A stretch of DNA of 64,000 nucleotides from DRVV01 sp038868255 (GCA_038868255.1 JAWCTJ010000001.1:8370-72369), one strand, 5' to 3'; counted from the first letter of the stretch, positions 33,121-42,091 are shown. Notes: generated by a model not told the origin, from the sequence alone. Numbers and translations are program-made.

Positions 33121-35169
33121 ATGGTTGAAGAGAACGTTGTAAAAACTGATTGTGCCATGTGTTATCACAGCTGCGGATTGAATGTTTACGTCAAAGATGG
33201 CAAAATAGTTAGAGTTGAAGGTATGCCTGAGCATCCGTTAAATCAGGGGGAGATATGCCCTAGGGCAGAGGCTATTCCAAGTTTTGTGTACGCACCGGAC
33301 AGATTGAAGTATCCCATGGAAAAGACGGAAAACGGATGGAGAAGAATCACATGGGACGAGGCGCTGAATAAAATAGCTGCTAAGCTTACTGAGATGAAGG
33401 AGAAGTATGGACCGGAAGCATTAGCGGTTTTCTGCGGTTCTGTAGGCGTGGAGAACCTTGAATTATCCACTTTTGCACATGAGTTTTTGGCAGCTTATGG
33501 TTCTCCAAATTACATTTCTGTGGAGAGCATATGCTTCCGCGCTAGAATATTGGCAAGAATGATAACTTTCGGCATGTACCCCGTTGAAGAACCTGAGAAG
33601 GCACGTTGCGTCGTATTGTGGGGCCATAACCCTGACAGTTCAAACATGCCTCTTGCAAAATATCTGTACAAAGCTGTGGAAGACAAGAATTTTAAACTAA
33701 TAGTTATTGATCCGAGACGAATACCATTAGCAAAAAGGGGATTACACCTTCAGGTTAAACCCGGTACAGATCTGTACCTAGCTTTAGCTACTCTTAATGT
33801 GATTATTAATGAAGGACTTTACGATGAGGAATTTGTCAACAAATGGACCACCGGCTTTGAAAATCTGAGGGAACATGTGAAAAAGTATCCTCCGGAAAAA
33901 GCTGAGGAAATCTGCGGAGTGCCAGCAAGCGATGTTAAAAAGTTTGCCCGAATTTATGCATCTACAAAACCTGCATGCATCGTTCAAGGTATAAACACCC
34001 TTGATCAGACGGTAAATGGAATACAGAACTCACGGGCTCTTGCCATACTACAGACGATCACAGGTAACATCCAAGTTCCGGGGGGTTGGACTAGAGTTCC
34101 GCGATTGCGATTTGGCGTTAAACTTTCTCTGATTGGAAAACCTATGGGTGCCGACGAATATCCACTATTCTATCAGATTTGGGGTAGAACTTCAGCCTTT
34201 GGACAGGCTATGCTCTTTCCTGAAATGGCAATTACGGGGAAACCTTACCCAATAAAGGCATTAATCGTGACGGGAGGTAACCCCGCGCTTACAATGCCAG
34301 AATCCAAAAAATTTAGAGAAGCACTTGAAAAATTGGATCTACTGGTTGTTATGGATCTATTTATGACTGAAACTGCTGAACTAGCTCACTTTGTACTTCC
34401 AGCATGCAGTTTCCTGGAAAAAACTGGAATAGCCTATGATTATGGAGTATGCCACGGCATACCCTACGTTCTGTTAAGGAAGAAGGCAATTGAACCTGTT
34501 GGAGAAAGTTGGCCGGAGTGGAAGTTCTGGACGGAATTAGGACGGAGAATGGGGTACCAGGATAAATTTCCATGGAACTCAGATGATGATGTGGTAAAAT
34601 ATCAGCTGGAAGGTACAGGTATAACATTAGAAGATTTAAAGGCAAAGCCCTCCGGATTCATCTTCACCGCTAAGGAGTATGGAGTTAAGGGTTTCGGGAC
34701 TCCTTCTGGCAAAGTGGAGATTTACTCGAAGACCCTGGAGGAGTATGGTTATGACCCCCTGCCTACACCCCGTGACTCTCCGTATGGCATATTTGGTGAG
34801 GCGGAAATATCAAAAGATTACCCGTTGATTCTGACTACTGGTGCAAGACTTATCGAGTACACTCACTCACAGATGCGCAATATTCCACAGCTCCGCGCTA
34901 GAGAACCAGATCCAATAGCAGAGATTCATCCGAGCACAGCCGCAGAATATGGAATTGCGGATGGGGAGACGGTTATTGTGGAAACAAGGAAGGGTTCGAT
35001 AAAGATTAAAGTTAAATGTTCAGGGGATATACTGCCAAGCGTCGTTTCAATCCCGCATGGATGGGCGCAAGCAAATGTTAACTTTTTAACCGACATGGAT
35101 ACTCGGGATCCAATATCAGGATACCCGGATCTTAAGGCGCTGCGGTGCATGATAAAGAAGATCTCATAA
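33121..35169 (+). CDS. Molybdopterin (Mo/W-bisMGD) oxidoreductase, substrate unknown
   Basis: This 682-residue protein of the DMSO-reductase/formate dehydrogenase superfamily reads from the ATG at 33121; the GTG at 33085 lies too close to the TATA box. The [4Fe-4S] motif CAMCYHSCGLNVYV has Cys11, 14 and 18, with Cys46 (GEICPRAEA). VCVVLWGHNPDSSNMP-like text, VTGGNPALTMPESKKF and LILTTGARLIEYTHSQMRNI mark the pterin domains. The Cys of ESICFRARI may bind the metal. No membrane or electron-transfer subunit is adjacent. Acetylene hydratase, polysulfide reductase and hydroxylase-like members share this layout. Its place before the ring-degradation genes suggests a role on an aromatic or CoA substrate, which is conjecture. 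Confidence 0.85.
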   Translation: MVEENVVKTDCAMCYHSCGLNVYVKDGKIVRVEGMPEHPLNQGEICPRAEAIPSFVYAPDRLKYPMEKTENGWRRITWDEALNKIAAKLTEMKEKYGPEALAVFCGSVGVENLELSTFAHEFLAAYGSPNYISVESICFRARILARMITFGMYPVEEPEKARCVVLWGHNPDSSNMPLAKYLYKAVEDKNFKLIVIDPRRIPLAKRGLHLQVKPGTDLYLALATLNVIINEGLYDEEFVNKWTTGFENLREHVKKYPPEKAEEICGVPASDVKKFARIYASTKPACIVQGINTLDQTVNGIQNSRALAILQTITGNIQVPGGWTRVPRLRFGVKLSLIGKPMGADEYPLFYQIWGRTSAFGQAMLFPEMAITGKPYPIKALIVTGGNPALTMPESKKFREALEKLDLLVVMDLFMTETAELAHFVLPACSFLEKTGIAYDYGVCHGIPYVLLRKKAIEPVGESWPEWKFWTELGRRMGYQDKFPWNSDDDVVKYQLEGTGITLEDLKAKPSGFIFTAKEYGVKGFGTPSGKVEIYSKTLEEYGYDPLPTPRDSPYGIFGEAEISKDYPLILTTGARLIEYTHSQMRNIPQLRAREPDPIAEIHPSTAAEYGIADGETVIVETRKGSIKIKVKCSGDILPSVVSIPHGWAQANVNFLTDMDTRDPISGYPDLKALRCMIKKIS

Positions 35170-35198
35170 ACCAATCATCAAAAGGGAGAGTCTGTTGA

Positions 35199-35969
35199 TT
35201 GAGCTTTAAGAATTTGATTTACGAAAGCTCAGATGGATGCATAAAAATAACAATCAACAAACCGCCCTTGAATATAATAGATTTAGAAACCCTCCGGGAG
35301 CTGAACATGGCTTTAGAAATGGCGAAGGTGGATAATGCGGCATCAGCCGTTTTGATCAAAAGTGCTGGTGAACGCGCATTCTGCGCAGGGTTAGATGTTA
35401 GGGATCACTTTCCAGATAGAATTAAAGATGCCCTAATGGCATTTAACAGGATATTTCAAGCTCTAATTGAAGTTGGGAAGCCTACAATCGCTTTAGTGAG
35501 AGGCTACGCCCTTGGGGGAGGATGCGAGCTCGCTTTAGGCTGCGACATGATCATAGCGTCTGAAGATGCTAAGTTTGGGCTTCCGGAAATAAATGTTGGA
35601 GCCATGCCTCCAGTAGCAGCAGTGCTTCTGCCGCGTACCATAGGGAGGAAAAAGGCCATTGAACTGATATTGACTGGAGAAATGATAGATGCTGCCGAAG
35701 CTGAGAGAATAGGACTTGTGAACAAAGTTGTGCCCGCTGATAAGCTTGATGAAGCTGCAAAAGAGTTTGTTGAAAAGTTGAGGAGCAAAAGCACTGCGGT
35801 GCTAAGGATATCGAAGGAAGCTATCTATCGGGGATTAGATAATGAATTCAGCAGGGCACTGCGGGAGGTGACTGATGTTTACCTCACCTCTCTCATAAAC
35901 ACGGAAGATGCGATAGAAGGATTGAGGGCATTCTTAGAAAAAAGGAAGCCGCAATGGAAAGGAAGATGA
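35199..35969 (+). CDS. Cyclohexa-1,5-diene-1-carbonyl-CoA hydratase (Dch-like)
   Basis: This 256-residue crotonase-fold protein has features I associate with dienoyl-CoA hydratases of anaerobic benzoyl-CoA degradation: NKPPLNIIDLETLRELN at the start, AFCAGLDVRDHFPDRI, GGGCELALGCDMIIASEDAKFG, and NVGAMPPVAAVLLPRTIGRK, where PPVAAVLLPR is distinctive. Dch adds water to the cyclic diene made by benzoyl-CoA reductase. TTG start at 35199 with GGGAGAG upstream. It follows the molybdopterin oxidoreductase by 29 bases and faces had, whose product acts next. An ordinary enoyl-CoA hydratase is the alternative. Confidence 0.85.
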   Translation: MSFKNLIYESSDGCIKITINKPPLNIIDLETLRELNMALEMAKVDNAASAVLIKSAGERAFCAGLDVRDHFPDRIKDALMAFNRIFQALIEVGKPTIALVRGYALGGGCELALGCDMIIASEDAKFGLPEINVGAMPPVAAVLLPRTIGRKKAIELILTGEMIDAAEAERIGLVNKVVPADKLDEAAKEFVEKLRSKSTAVLRISKEAIYRGLDNEFSRALREVTDVYLTSLINTEDAIEGLRAFLEKRKPQWKGR

Positions 35970-35989
35970 ATAACAAGTTCACGTTGGAC

Positions 35990-37090
35990 TTAAAAGTCCG
36001 GGACTAACACAACCCTCTTTGACAATTTTCCTTGATGCGCCTCTTCAAACACCTCTTTAATCTTGCTCATCGGTCTAAGTTCGGTGAAAGGACGTATCTC
36101 TATCTTTCTATTAAGCACCATCTCCAGAACCTTTGGATAGTATTTTGGAAGACAACCCCAAGTGCCAATTATCTCTGCATCCAGAGCCATTAGCCTTGAA
36201 ATGCTGAATTCGTTCTTATGAGGTCCATATCCTATTACCACCAGTTTCCCTATGAAGGACAGGAGGTTCAAGGCTATAGACTGGCCTGCAGGGGTCCCTG
36301 TAACCTCGAAGATTATCCAGCCATAATGGCTTGGAAGCCCATGAGCTTTACATAATTCTTTAAACTCATTACGGATATCATTCTCGTTCTTACCAGCAGA
36401 GTTTATAACGTAATCTGCGCCGTACTTAAGTGCCCTTTCAAGCTTCTCAGGGTTGCGCCCTATACCTACGACTGTTTTTGCCCCGAACGCTTTAGCTATT
36501 TGCGCAGTGTAACAGCCAACACCCCCGGTAACTCCAACCACCACAACGTTGTCACCAGGCTTTAATCCAGCTCTTACACAGGCTTGGTATGGCGTGGTAA
36601 CTGCATCAGCTATTACCGCAAGCTCTGCAAGCTGAAAATCACCTCGATCCTTAACTATACAAAGATCCTCTGCTGGGACTGGAATGTGGCTTGCGAAGCC
36701 GCCGTAAATTCCAAGGCTATTTCCAGGCATCTTCTGGTTTAGGCACCTGTTGCCTCTTCCGGCAGCGCATATTTCGCACTTGTTACATGGCATGACAGCG
36801 GGAATTATTACCTCTTCACCCATCAGCCGTTCATCTCCCGCCACTACAACACCGCTTATCTCATGCCCTAATGTTAGCGGAGGCTTAGTTACTGTTGGGA
36901 CACCATCATAAAAGTAGCTTAGATCGGTGTGACAAACCCCGCACCCAGCTATCTTAACAAGAACCTCTCCAGCATTAAGTTTGGGCACTGGAATCTCTGT
37001 TTCCTCAAGGATGCCCTCGGTAACCTGGCCCGTCTGAGGGTTCTTGGACCATGGTCGAATCATTTGCCAAGTTTTTATCTTATCGGGCAA
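35990..37090 (-). CDS. had: 6-hydroxycyclohex-1-ene-1-carbonyl-CoA dehydrogenase (Had-like)
   Basis: This 366-residue zinc-type medium-chain dehydrogenase carries long segments typical of Had from denitrifying benzoate degraders: GCGVCHTDLSYFYDGVPTV, PAVMPCNKCEICAAGRGNRC, QKMPGNSLGIYGGFASHIPV, KAHGLPSHYGWIIFEVTGT and EIIGTWGCLPKYYPKVLEMV. The catalytic zinc ligands fit the Cys of GVCHTD and His of LGHEIS; a structural zinc site is in the CNKCEIC...C cluster. VGVTGGVGCYTAQ binds NAD. It oxidises the hydroxyl made by Dch to the 6-oxo compound. TTG start at 37090; GAGGTGA lies about 12 bases upstream. It converges with dch and is divergent from oah. Confidence 0.88.
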   Translation of the reverse strand: MPDKIKTWQMIRPWSKNPQTGQVTEGILEETEIPVPKLNAGEVLVKIAGCGVCHTDLSYFYDGVPTVTKPPLTLGHEISGVVVAGDERLMGEEVIIPAVMPCNKCEICAAGRGNRCLNQKMPGNSLGIYGGFASHIPVPAEDLCIVKDRGDFQLAELAVIADAVTTPYQACVRAGLKPGDNVVVVGVTGGVGCYTAQIAKAFGAKTVVGIGRNPEKLERALKYGADYVINSAGKNENDIRNEFKELCKAHGLPSHYGWIIFEVTGTPAGQSIALNLLSFIGKLVVIGYGPHKNEFSISRLMALDAEIIGTWGCLPKYYPKVLEMVLNRKIEIRPFTELRPMSKIKEVFEEAHQGKLSKRVVLVPDF

Positions 37091-37107
37091 GGACAGGGGT
37101 ATTCACC

Positions 37108-37120
37108 TCGAATTGAACCT
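37108..37120 (+). repeat. 13-base repeat TCGAATTGAACCT (copy 2)
   Basis: This is identical to 33009-33021 and lies 18 bases upstream of the had start, in the divergent had/oah region. A shared regulator of the two divergent promoter regions is possible. Confidence 0.4.
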
Positions 37121-37262
37121 TCGATTAACTACTGGTGTTTTTTGTTTATAAATCATCCGTTAATGTCTAAGGCGCCCTTTTCCGTGCAATTTACAGTTGA
37201 ACAAGTAATTCTTAAATAGCGCGGGCACTAGGACTAAAATTCTAACTGACACGGTGAAGGAT

Positions 37263-38234
37263 ATGAGTGGTAGGGTTTATGATTGGCATCCGTCGACAGA
37301 CCCGAAAGAGTGGAAAACCGTCAAATATGACCCGAAATGGCATGACTATACAGCTTGTATAGCTATAAACAACCCTGACGAAATGAACTCATACGTCCTT
37401 GGAACCCTCAAAGAGTTATGCGCAGCATACGAGAGAGCGATGGCCGATGATTCTGTCCAGTTCATAGTGATGACCGGAGTGGGCGAAAAGGCCTTCTGTA
37501 CCGGAGGAAACGTCAATGAATATGCTGAAATATACAATAGAAAACCATGGAAGTTCTGGGAGTGGGGAGAGTACTACGCCAGAGTGTTCGACTTAATCAT
37601 GCACTGCGGGAAACCCGTTATTGCAAGGGTGAACGGAGCAGTGGCTGGTGGAGGGTGGGAGTTTGTCTCATGCTGTGACCTCGCCATAGCGGTGGATTAC
37701 GCAAGATTCATCTCACCTGGGCCTAGAGTGGGCATGACATCTATTGGAGGGCTTTCTCAGTGGCTTCCGCTACACATGAGCATAAAGAAGGCGGCTCAGA
37801 TGGTTATGCTGAGCACTGAAATGAATGCTGAGGAGGCGCTTAGGTGGGGCATTGTAAACGATGTTGTTCCAAAAGAAAAACTCGATGAGAAAGTTAAGGA
37901 ATACATTAATAGAATGAAGACCTTGTCTGCTTCAAGCCTATGGTATTACAAAGTTCACCTCAATTGGTGGAAGGAGCTTGTCTGGCGGCTAACTTGGGAG
38001 CATGGTAAAGCGTGGTTTTCACTTAATATCGGATCAGTGGAACCTTCAGAAGGAATGTGGGCTTTTAAGACTAAGAGAAAAGCTGAGATGGAGAAAATCC
38101 GCGCCTTCATCGCTGCAGGTGGCGATCCCCGAGTACCTCATGGCCCCTTTAGACGTAAGTGCAGCAAATGCGGAGCGGAATATCTGCCAGAATACTCTGT
38201 TTATTGCTTGAAGTGCGGTGCAAAATTGGAGTAA
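37263..38234 (+). CDS. 6-oxocyclohex-1-ene-1-carbonyl-CoA hydrolase (Oah/BamA-like) with C-terminal zinc ribbon
   Basis: This 323-residue crotonase-superfamily protein shares marks of the ring-opening hydrolase BamA/Oah: NSYVLGTLKELCAAYERAM, AFCTGGNVNEYAEIYNRKP, CGKPVIARVNGAVAGGGWEF, SPGPRVGMTSIGGLSQWLP and MSIKKAAQMVMLSTEM. Bacterial enzymes are longer, about 380 residues, with an insert missing here. The last 30 residues form a zinc ribbon (CSKCGAEYLPEYSVYCLKCG) that I do not know from BamA. GGTGA precedes the ATG at 37263 by five bases. A TATA-like CTTAAATAG lies at about 37210-37218. It would hydrolyse the ring ketone made by Had to 3-hydroxypimeloyl-CoA. Confidence 0.83.
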   Translation: MSGRVYDWHPSTDPKEWKTVKYDPKWHDYTACIAINNPDEMNSYVLGTLKELCAAYERAMADDSVQFIVMTGVGEKAFCTGGNVNEYAEIYNRKPWKFWEWGEYYARVFDLIMHCGKPVIARVNGAVAGGGWEFVSCCDLAIAVDYARFISPGPRVGMTSIGGLSQWLPLHMSIKKAAQMVMLSTEMNAEEALRWGIVNDVVPKEKLDEKVKEYINRMKTLSASSLWYYKVHLNWWKELVWRLTWEHGKAWFSLNIGSVEPSEGMWAFKTKRKAEMEKIRAFIAAGGDPRVPHGPFRRKCSKCGAEYLPEYSVYCLKCGAKLE

Positions 38235-38267
38235 ACCTCCAATATCCCTCATTTTTTAAGAATAAGC

Positions 38268-39899
38268 TTATATAGGCTGATTTTTAGCGGCCTTCTGACT
38301 TTTAATCACTCTTTCTAGGGCATTAATCACGTTCTGTTTTCCCATGGCAATAATGTATGGACCAAGCCTAGGGCCTTGCGGCGTTCCAAGCAGAATCATA
38401 TACAATTTTTTAAATAAGTCGGGAGGAGAAATTCCATGTTTCCTAGCAATATTGAATATCTCACCTTGTATCTTTTCAGCTTGCTCCTCCACCCGTAGAA
38501 CCTCTATTAAATCCATTAGAGCCCCTTCTTCATTCGGCTTTAAGCTTATTGCTGTTTCTTTTATCTCCTCGAAGTCCCTAACCCAATTAAGCGCATACTC
38601 TATCCTTTTTCTGAGGTGATCATCCGCATCCTGACCCCTTTTTAAGTAGCCGTATTCCCTAAGTTTTTCAATGATGAAACCCGCAGCTTTATCCTCAGGC
38701 GCAATTTTAGCAAGAAAAGTAAGCAGGTTATAGGGAACATGGATAAAGGGCCTTTCAGGCGGTTTAAGACACCAGCAATATTCGTATAGTCCACGAAGCT
38801 TAGCTAATTCTCTTTTGTCCGAAACCGTTTTCCTTCCGAAGTAAATTTCCTCAAGGTAATCCATTTCGTTCATGTAAGCAGGTATATCGGTCACGTCTAT
38901 TGTGCGGGTTCCAACGAATCTTTTAAGTAAAAGCAGCATTAGCGACTGAGGTGAACCATATCTAAACCAAACCTGCGGGGTGAAAACGTTACCAGCGGAT
39001 TTCGAAATTTTTCTTCCACTCTTATCCAAAAACATTTCATAGCGAGCATGAGAGGGAGGTTCGAAACCAAGCACTTCCCTGCAGATTCTGTCATTAACCT
39101 TAACGGAATCGGCTATGTCTTTGCCGTATGCTTCAAATCTTATGTCCAGAGCCTTCCATCTTGCGGCAAACTCGCCTTTCCAGCTAAGTTTTCCCTGACC
39201 AGTCTTTATGTCAGCTTCGCCTTTATGCTGGCACCCATCGATCCATCTGCCCCTAATCTCCATTCCTTCACATACGTATAGAACCTTGTCCTCTTTTGGC
39301 AGATACTCTAAAGCTTTAGTTGTGTATATTCTTCCGCAATTTTCACAAACTGGGAAATAGGGTAAAACCTCCATGTATCTTTCCTGTCCCACTTCCTCTT
39401 TGACTATTTCTCCAACGGTTTTAGCGTTTGTCAGCAAAATTCGAATCTCGTTGATTAGCATTCCCCGCTCATAAGCGTCTTTAGCTGATATGTAGCGGTA
39501 TTCTATGCCGCATTTGTCCATAGCATCAAGCAGGAGGGAGCTCATGTGCCTACCATAACTGTCGTGACAGCCGAAGGGGTCGGGAATATCTGTAACGGGA
39601 AAGCCTATGTATTTCTCAAGGCTTTTCGGTAAACCCACCGGAACCTTTCGCAGTCCATCCTTGTCATCGCAGAACGCGATAAGTTCTGATCGATATCCCT
39701 GATCCTTGAGGGCCAAGGTTACTGCGTAGGAACGTACGGCGTCGCCGAGGCTTCCTATATGCGGAAAACCAGATGCCCCAAGACCCATTTCGGTTCTTAA
39801 CATTTCAAGACTTCTTTTAAGCGTCTTTTCCCGCTCAATGATCTTCAGAGCCATCTTATCGTACCATGTGCCGCGGCCAATTATTTCTTCACTCATCAT
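38268..39899 (-). CDS. lysK: Lysyl-tRNA synthetase, class I
   Basis: This 543-residue class I LysRS is the archaeal type. The HIGH-like motif is GFPHIGSLGDAVRSYA, the KMSKS-like motif is KISKSAGNVFTPQ, and a zinc-ribbon-like insert (CENCGRIYTTKAL...CEGMEIRGRWIDGC) follows the connective region. It charges tRNA-Lys in the cytoplasm. The gene marks the end of the catabolic island and the start of housekeeping genes, and it converges with oah across 33 bases. Confidence 0.96.
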   Translation of the reverse strand: MMSEEIIGRGTWYDKMALKIIEREKTLKRSLEMLRTEMGLGASGFPHIGSLGDAVRSYAVTLALKDQGYRSELIAFCDDKDGLRKVPVGLPKSLEKYIGFPVTDIPDPFGCHDSYGRHMSSLLLDAMDKCGIEYRYISAKDAYERGMLINEIRILLTNAKTVGEIVKEEVGQERYMEVLPYFPVCENCGRIYTTKALEYLPKEDKVLYVCEGMEIRGRWIDGCQHKGEADIKTGQGKLSWKGEFAARWKALDIRFEAYGKDIADSVKVNDRICREVLGFEPPSHARYEMFLDKSGRKISKSAGNVFTPQVWFRYGSPQSLMLLLLKRFVGTRTIDVTDIPAYMNEMDYLEEIYFGRKTVSDKRELAKLRGLYEYCWCLKPPERPFIHVPYNLLTFLAKIAPEDKAAGFIIEKLREYGYLKRGQDADDHLRKRIEYALNWVRDFEEIKETAISLKPNEEGALMDLIEVLRVEEQAEKIQGEIFNIARKHGISPPDLFKKLYMILLGTPQGPRLGPYIIAMGKQNVINALERVIKSQKAAKNQPI

Positions 39900-39935
39900 T
39901 TAGCCCTCGAGTAAGCATAAATTGATTCATCGTCT

Positions 39936-41351
39936 TTATGCACTTGTGCCGGTTGTGGCAGTGTTTTGTTTGACTTTATCTTTTTCCCTTCTCATTATCT
40001 CCTTTGCGACGATAACACCGGAAGCGGATGCCTGCACTAACCCTCTTGTTACACCGGCACCGTCGCCTATTGTGAACAGGTTGTGTATTCGGGTTTCTAA
40101 TGCGTTACTCAGTTCCAGTCTTGAGGAGTAGAATTTAACTTCGACGCCATATAGAAGAGTGTCTCGAGAATGTATTCCAGGGGCTATTTTGTCAAGGGCC
40201 TCCAGCATTTCTCGAATATCTGAAAGGTAGCGATAAGGTAGAACGAAGCTTAAGTCTCCAGGAGTTGCATTCTTAAGTGTTGGAGTCACGACGCTTCTTG
40301 CTATTCTTTCAGGTGTTGATCGTCTTCCGGCTTCGAGGTCGCCTAGACGTTGAATCATTATGCCTCCGCTGAGAAGATTTGAGAGTCTGGCCAGATATTT
40401 TCCGTAGGCTATTGGCTCTTTGAAGGGTTCTGTAAAAGATGTGCTCACCAGGATTGCGAAGTTCGTGTTGTCCGTTTTCCGATTTGCATGACTTTGACCA
40501 TTAACTGTTAATACGCCATCATATGATTCAGAAATTACTTCACCATAAGGTGCGACGCAGAAGGTCCTCACTTGGTCATCAAAGAATTTTGAGTAATAAA
40601 TGAATTTAGGCTCATATAGGACGCTTGTTAATTCCTCCATAACGGAGGCAAGAACCTCCACCCGCACACCAACATCTACAGGGTTATTCAGCGTCTTTAA
40701 ACCCAGCGTTTGAGCTTCCGTCTTAAGCCATTCTGCACCGCTCCTTCCAGGAGCTACAATTACATATTTTCCGCAGTATTTCTCACCGTTTGATGTTTCT
40801 ATGCCTTCTATAACATTATTTTTTACGATGAGTCCCTTGACATCTTTGCGCATCAGCATTTCCACTTTACCGTCTAGTTCATGCCGCATTTTCCTGAGTG
40901 TTTCAGCGCATCTGCCGGTGCCCATATGCCTAATTTTCTGCTGGATAAGCTTAAGCCCTGCTAGGGACGCTTTTCTTTCGATTTCTTCCACTTTTTCTAT
41001 ATCCTCACCGTAAACATGCGATGGGGCACCGTATTTCATGTAGATGCTATCCACATAATTTATCAGCTCCCAGAGCTCCTCATCTGAAACATACTGGTTA
41101 AGCCACCCGCCGACCTCCGTTGACAGCGTTAGTTTGCCATCACTAAATGCTCCAGCTCCACCCCATCCTGACAAAACATTGCATGGCTCGCAGTTCATGC
41201 AGCCGAAGCCTCTACTTGCAGGGCACTTCCGCTTGTCTATGTCTGGGCCGCGATCTACCATTAGAATCCGTAAATTGGCTTTTTCAACTAGTTCAAGCGC
41301 TGCGAATATTCCAGCTGGACCTGCCCCGACAATTATCACGTCATACTTCAA
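39936..41351 (-). CDS. FAD-dependent dehydrogenase (COG2509-like)
   Basis: This 471-residue flavoprotein begins with the dinucleotide motif YDVIIVGAGPAGIFAALELV. It continues with RGFGCMNCEPCNVLSGWGGAGAFSDGKL (two pieces), APGRSGAEWL and, near the end, NLFTIGDGAGVTRGLVQASASG, the FAD-binding C-terminal motif. The TTG at 41351 has a perfect AAGGAG nine bases upstream; a longer frame from 41474 would overlap the cupin gene and is rejected. The GFGCMNCEPC cysteines are conserved in this family, which is widespread in anaerobes without a defined reaction. Confidence 0.85.
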   Translation of the reverse strand: MKYDVIIVGAGPAGIFAALELVEKANLRILMVDRGPDIDKRKCPASRGFGCMNCEPCNVLSGWGGAGAFSDGKLTLSTEVGGWLNQYVSDEELWELINYVDSIYMKYGAPSHVYGEDIEKVEEIERKASLAGLKLIQQKIRHMGTGRCAETLRKMRHELDGKVEMLMRKDVKGLIVKNNVIEGIETSNGEKYCGKYVIVAPGRSGAEWLKTEAQTLGLKTLNNPVDVGVRVEVLASVMEELTSVLYEPKFIYYSKFFDDQVRTFCVAPYGEVISESYDGVLTVNGQSHANRKTDNTNFAILVSTSFTEPFKEPIAYGKYLARLSNLLSGGIMIQRLGDLEAGRRSTPERIARSVVTPTLKNATPGDLSFVLPYRYLSDIREMLEALDKIAPGIHSRDTLLYGVEVKFYSSRLELSNALETRIHNLFTIGDGAGVTRGLVQASASGVIVAKEIMRREKDKVKQNTATTGTSA

Positions 41352-41446
41352 TGCTTCTTGCTCCTTAGAGCCCAAAACTACATACAACAACCCAAATATA
41401 TTCTTAACGAGACTTAGTTGAGAAAGACTTGATAATAATTTAGTTA

Positions 41447-41788
41447 TCACATTTTCTGGTAAGGTATCAAACAAAGGAGAAGCAAAGTTCTTTCGCCATT
41501 GTTTACAAATTGATGCGTTTCATTTGCCGGGATAAATATGGCGTCGCCTGATTTAAATTCTGATTCTCCAGCTTCACCGATCACCTTTCCTCTACCCTCC
41601 AATATGAAGACTTCATGTTCCCAAGGGTGTTTATGAAGAGGGGTGTAGCCTCCGGGCTCGATCTCGAACAGCCTCATAGCGAAGTTTTCAGCTCCAATGT
41701 CCTTTGTAATCAACCATCTTATACGCGCTTTGTAGGAACCTTCTCCGACATCTTTAGCTTCAACTTCTTTAAAGCTGATAATTTTCAA
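41447..41788 (-). CDS. Cupin-domain protein
   Basis: This 113-residue single-domain cupin has motif 1, PLHKHPWEHEVFILEGRGKV, and motif 2, GDAIFIPANETHQFVN. Three His and one Glu form the usual metal site. Such small cupins bind metals or small ligands and their substrates are rarely predictable. TTG start after GGGGGTG. It lies 24 bases after the UPF0147 gene. Confidence 0.87.
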   Translation of the reverse strand: MKIISFKEVEAKDVGEGSYKARIRWLITKDIGAENFAMRLFEIEPGGYTPLHKHPWEHEVFILEGRGKVIGEAGESEFKSGDAIFIPANETHQFVNNGERTLLLLCLIPYQKM

Positions 41789-41812
41789 GAAGCACCCCCG
41801 GCTTAGAGAGCC

Positions 41813-42091
41813 TTAGTCTTTTATGGCCTCTAATATGCTCATCACATTCCACAATTTCACCCTAGTGTATGGGGGCATATTCGGATCCTGAAGTATTTCA
41901 TCCAATATTGATATTGCGTTTGACGCCCTAACCGCGGGTGTATATTCCGTCGATTGCAAAGCGTCTATCGAATCCTTCGCAGCTCTTCTTATGTTGCGCG
42001 GGGTTGTTGTGTCCTCCGAAACCTCTGTAAGTATGGCTATTGCTTGTTTTAGCCTTTCTTCATATTCCTCCATCTTCTTTTTCTTAACCAT
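41813..42091 (-). CDS. UPF0147 family protein
   Basis: This 92-residue helical protein begins MVKKKKMEEYEERLKQAIAI and contains EVSEDTTTPRNIRRAAKDSI and NMPPYTRVKLWNVMSILEAI, matching the archaeal UPF0147 family of unknown function. It is divergent from the UPF0148-type gene across 73 bases. Confidence 0.9.
   Translation of the reverse strand: MVKKKKMEEYEERLKQAIAILTEVSEDTTTPRNIRRAAKDSIDALQSTEYTPAVRASNAISILDEILQDPNMPPYTRVKLWNVMSILEAIKD

Noticed and set aside
41352..41474. N-terminal extension of the FAD-dependent dehydrogenase from a TTG at 41474
   Set aside because: It would overlap the cupin gene and lacks a ribosome-binding site, whereas TTG at 41351 has AAGGAG and begins right before the FAD motif.
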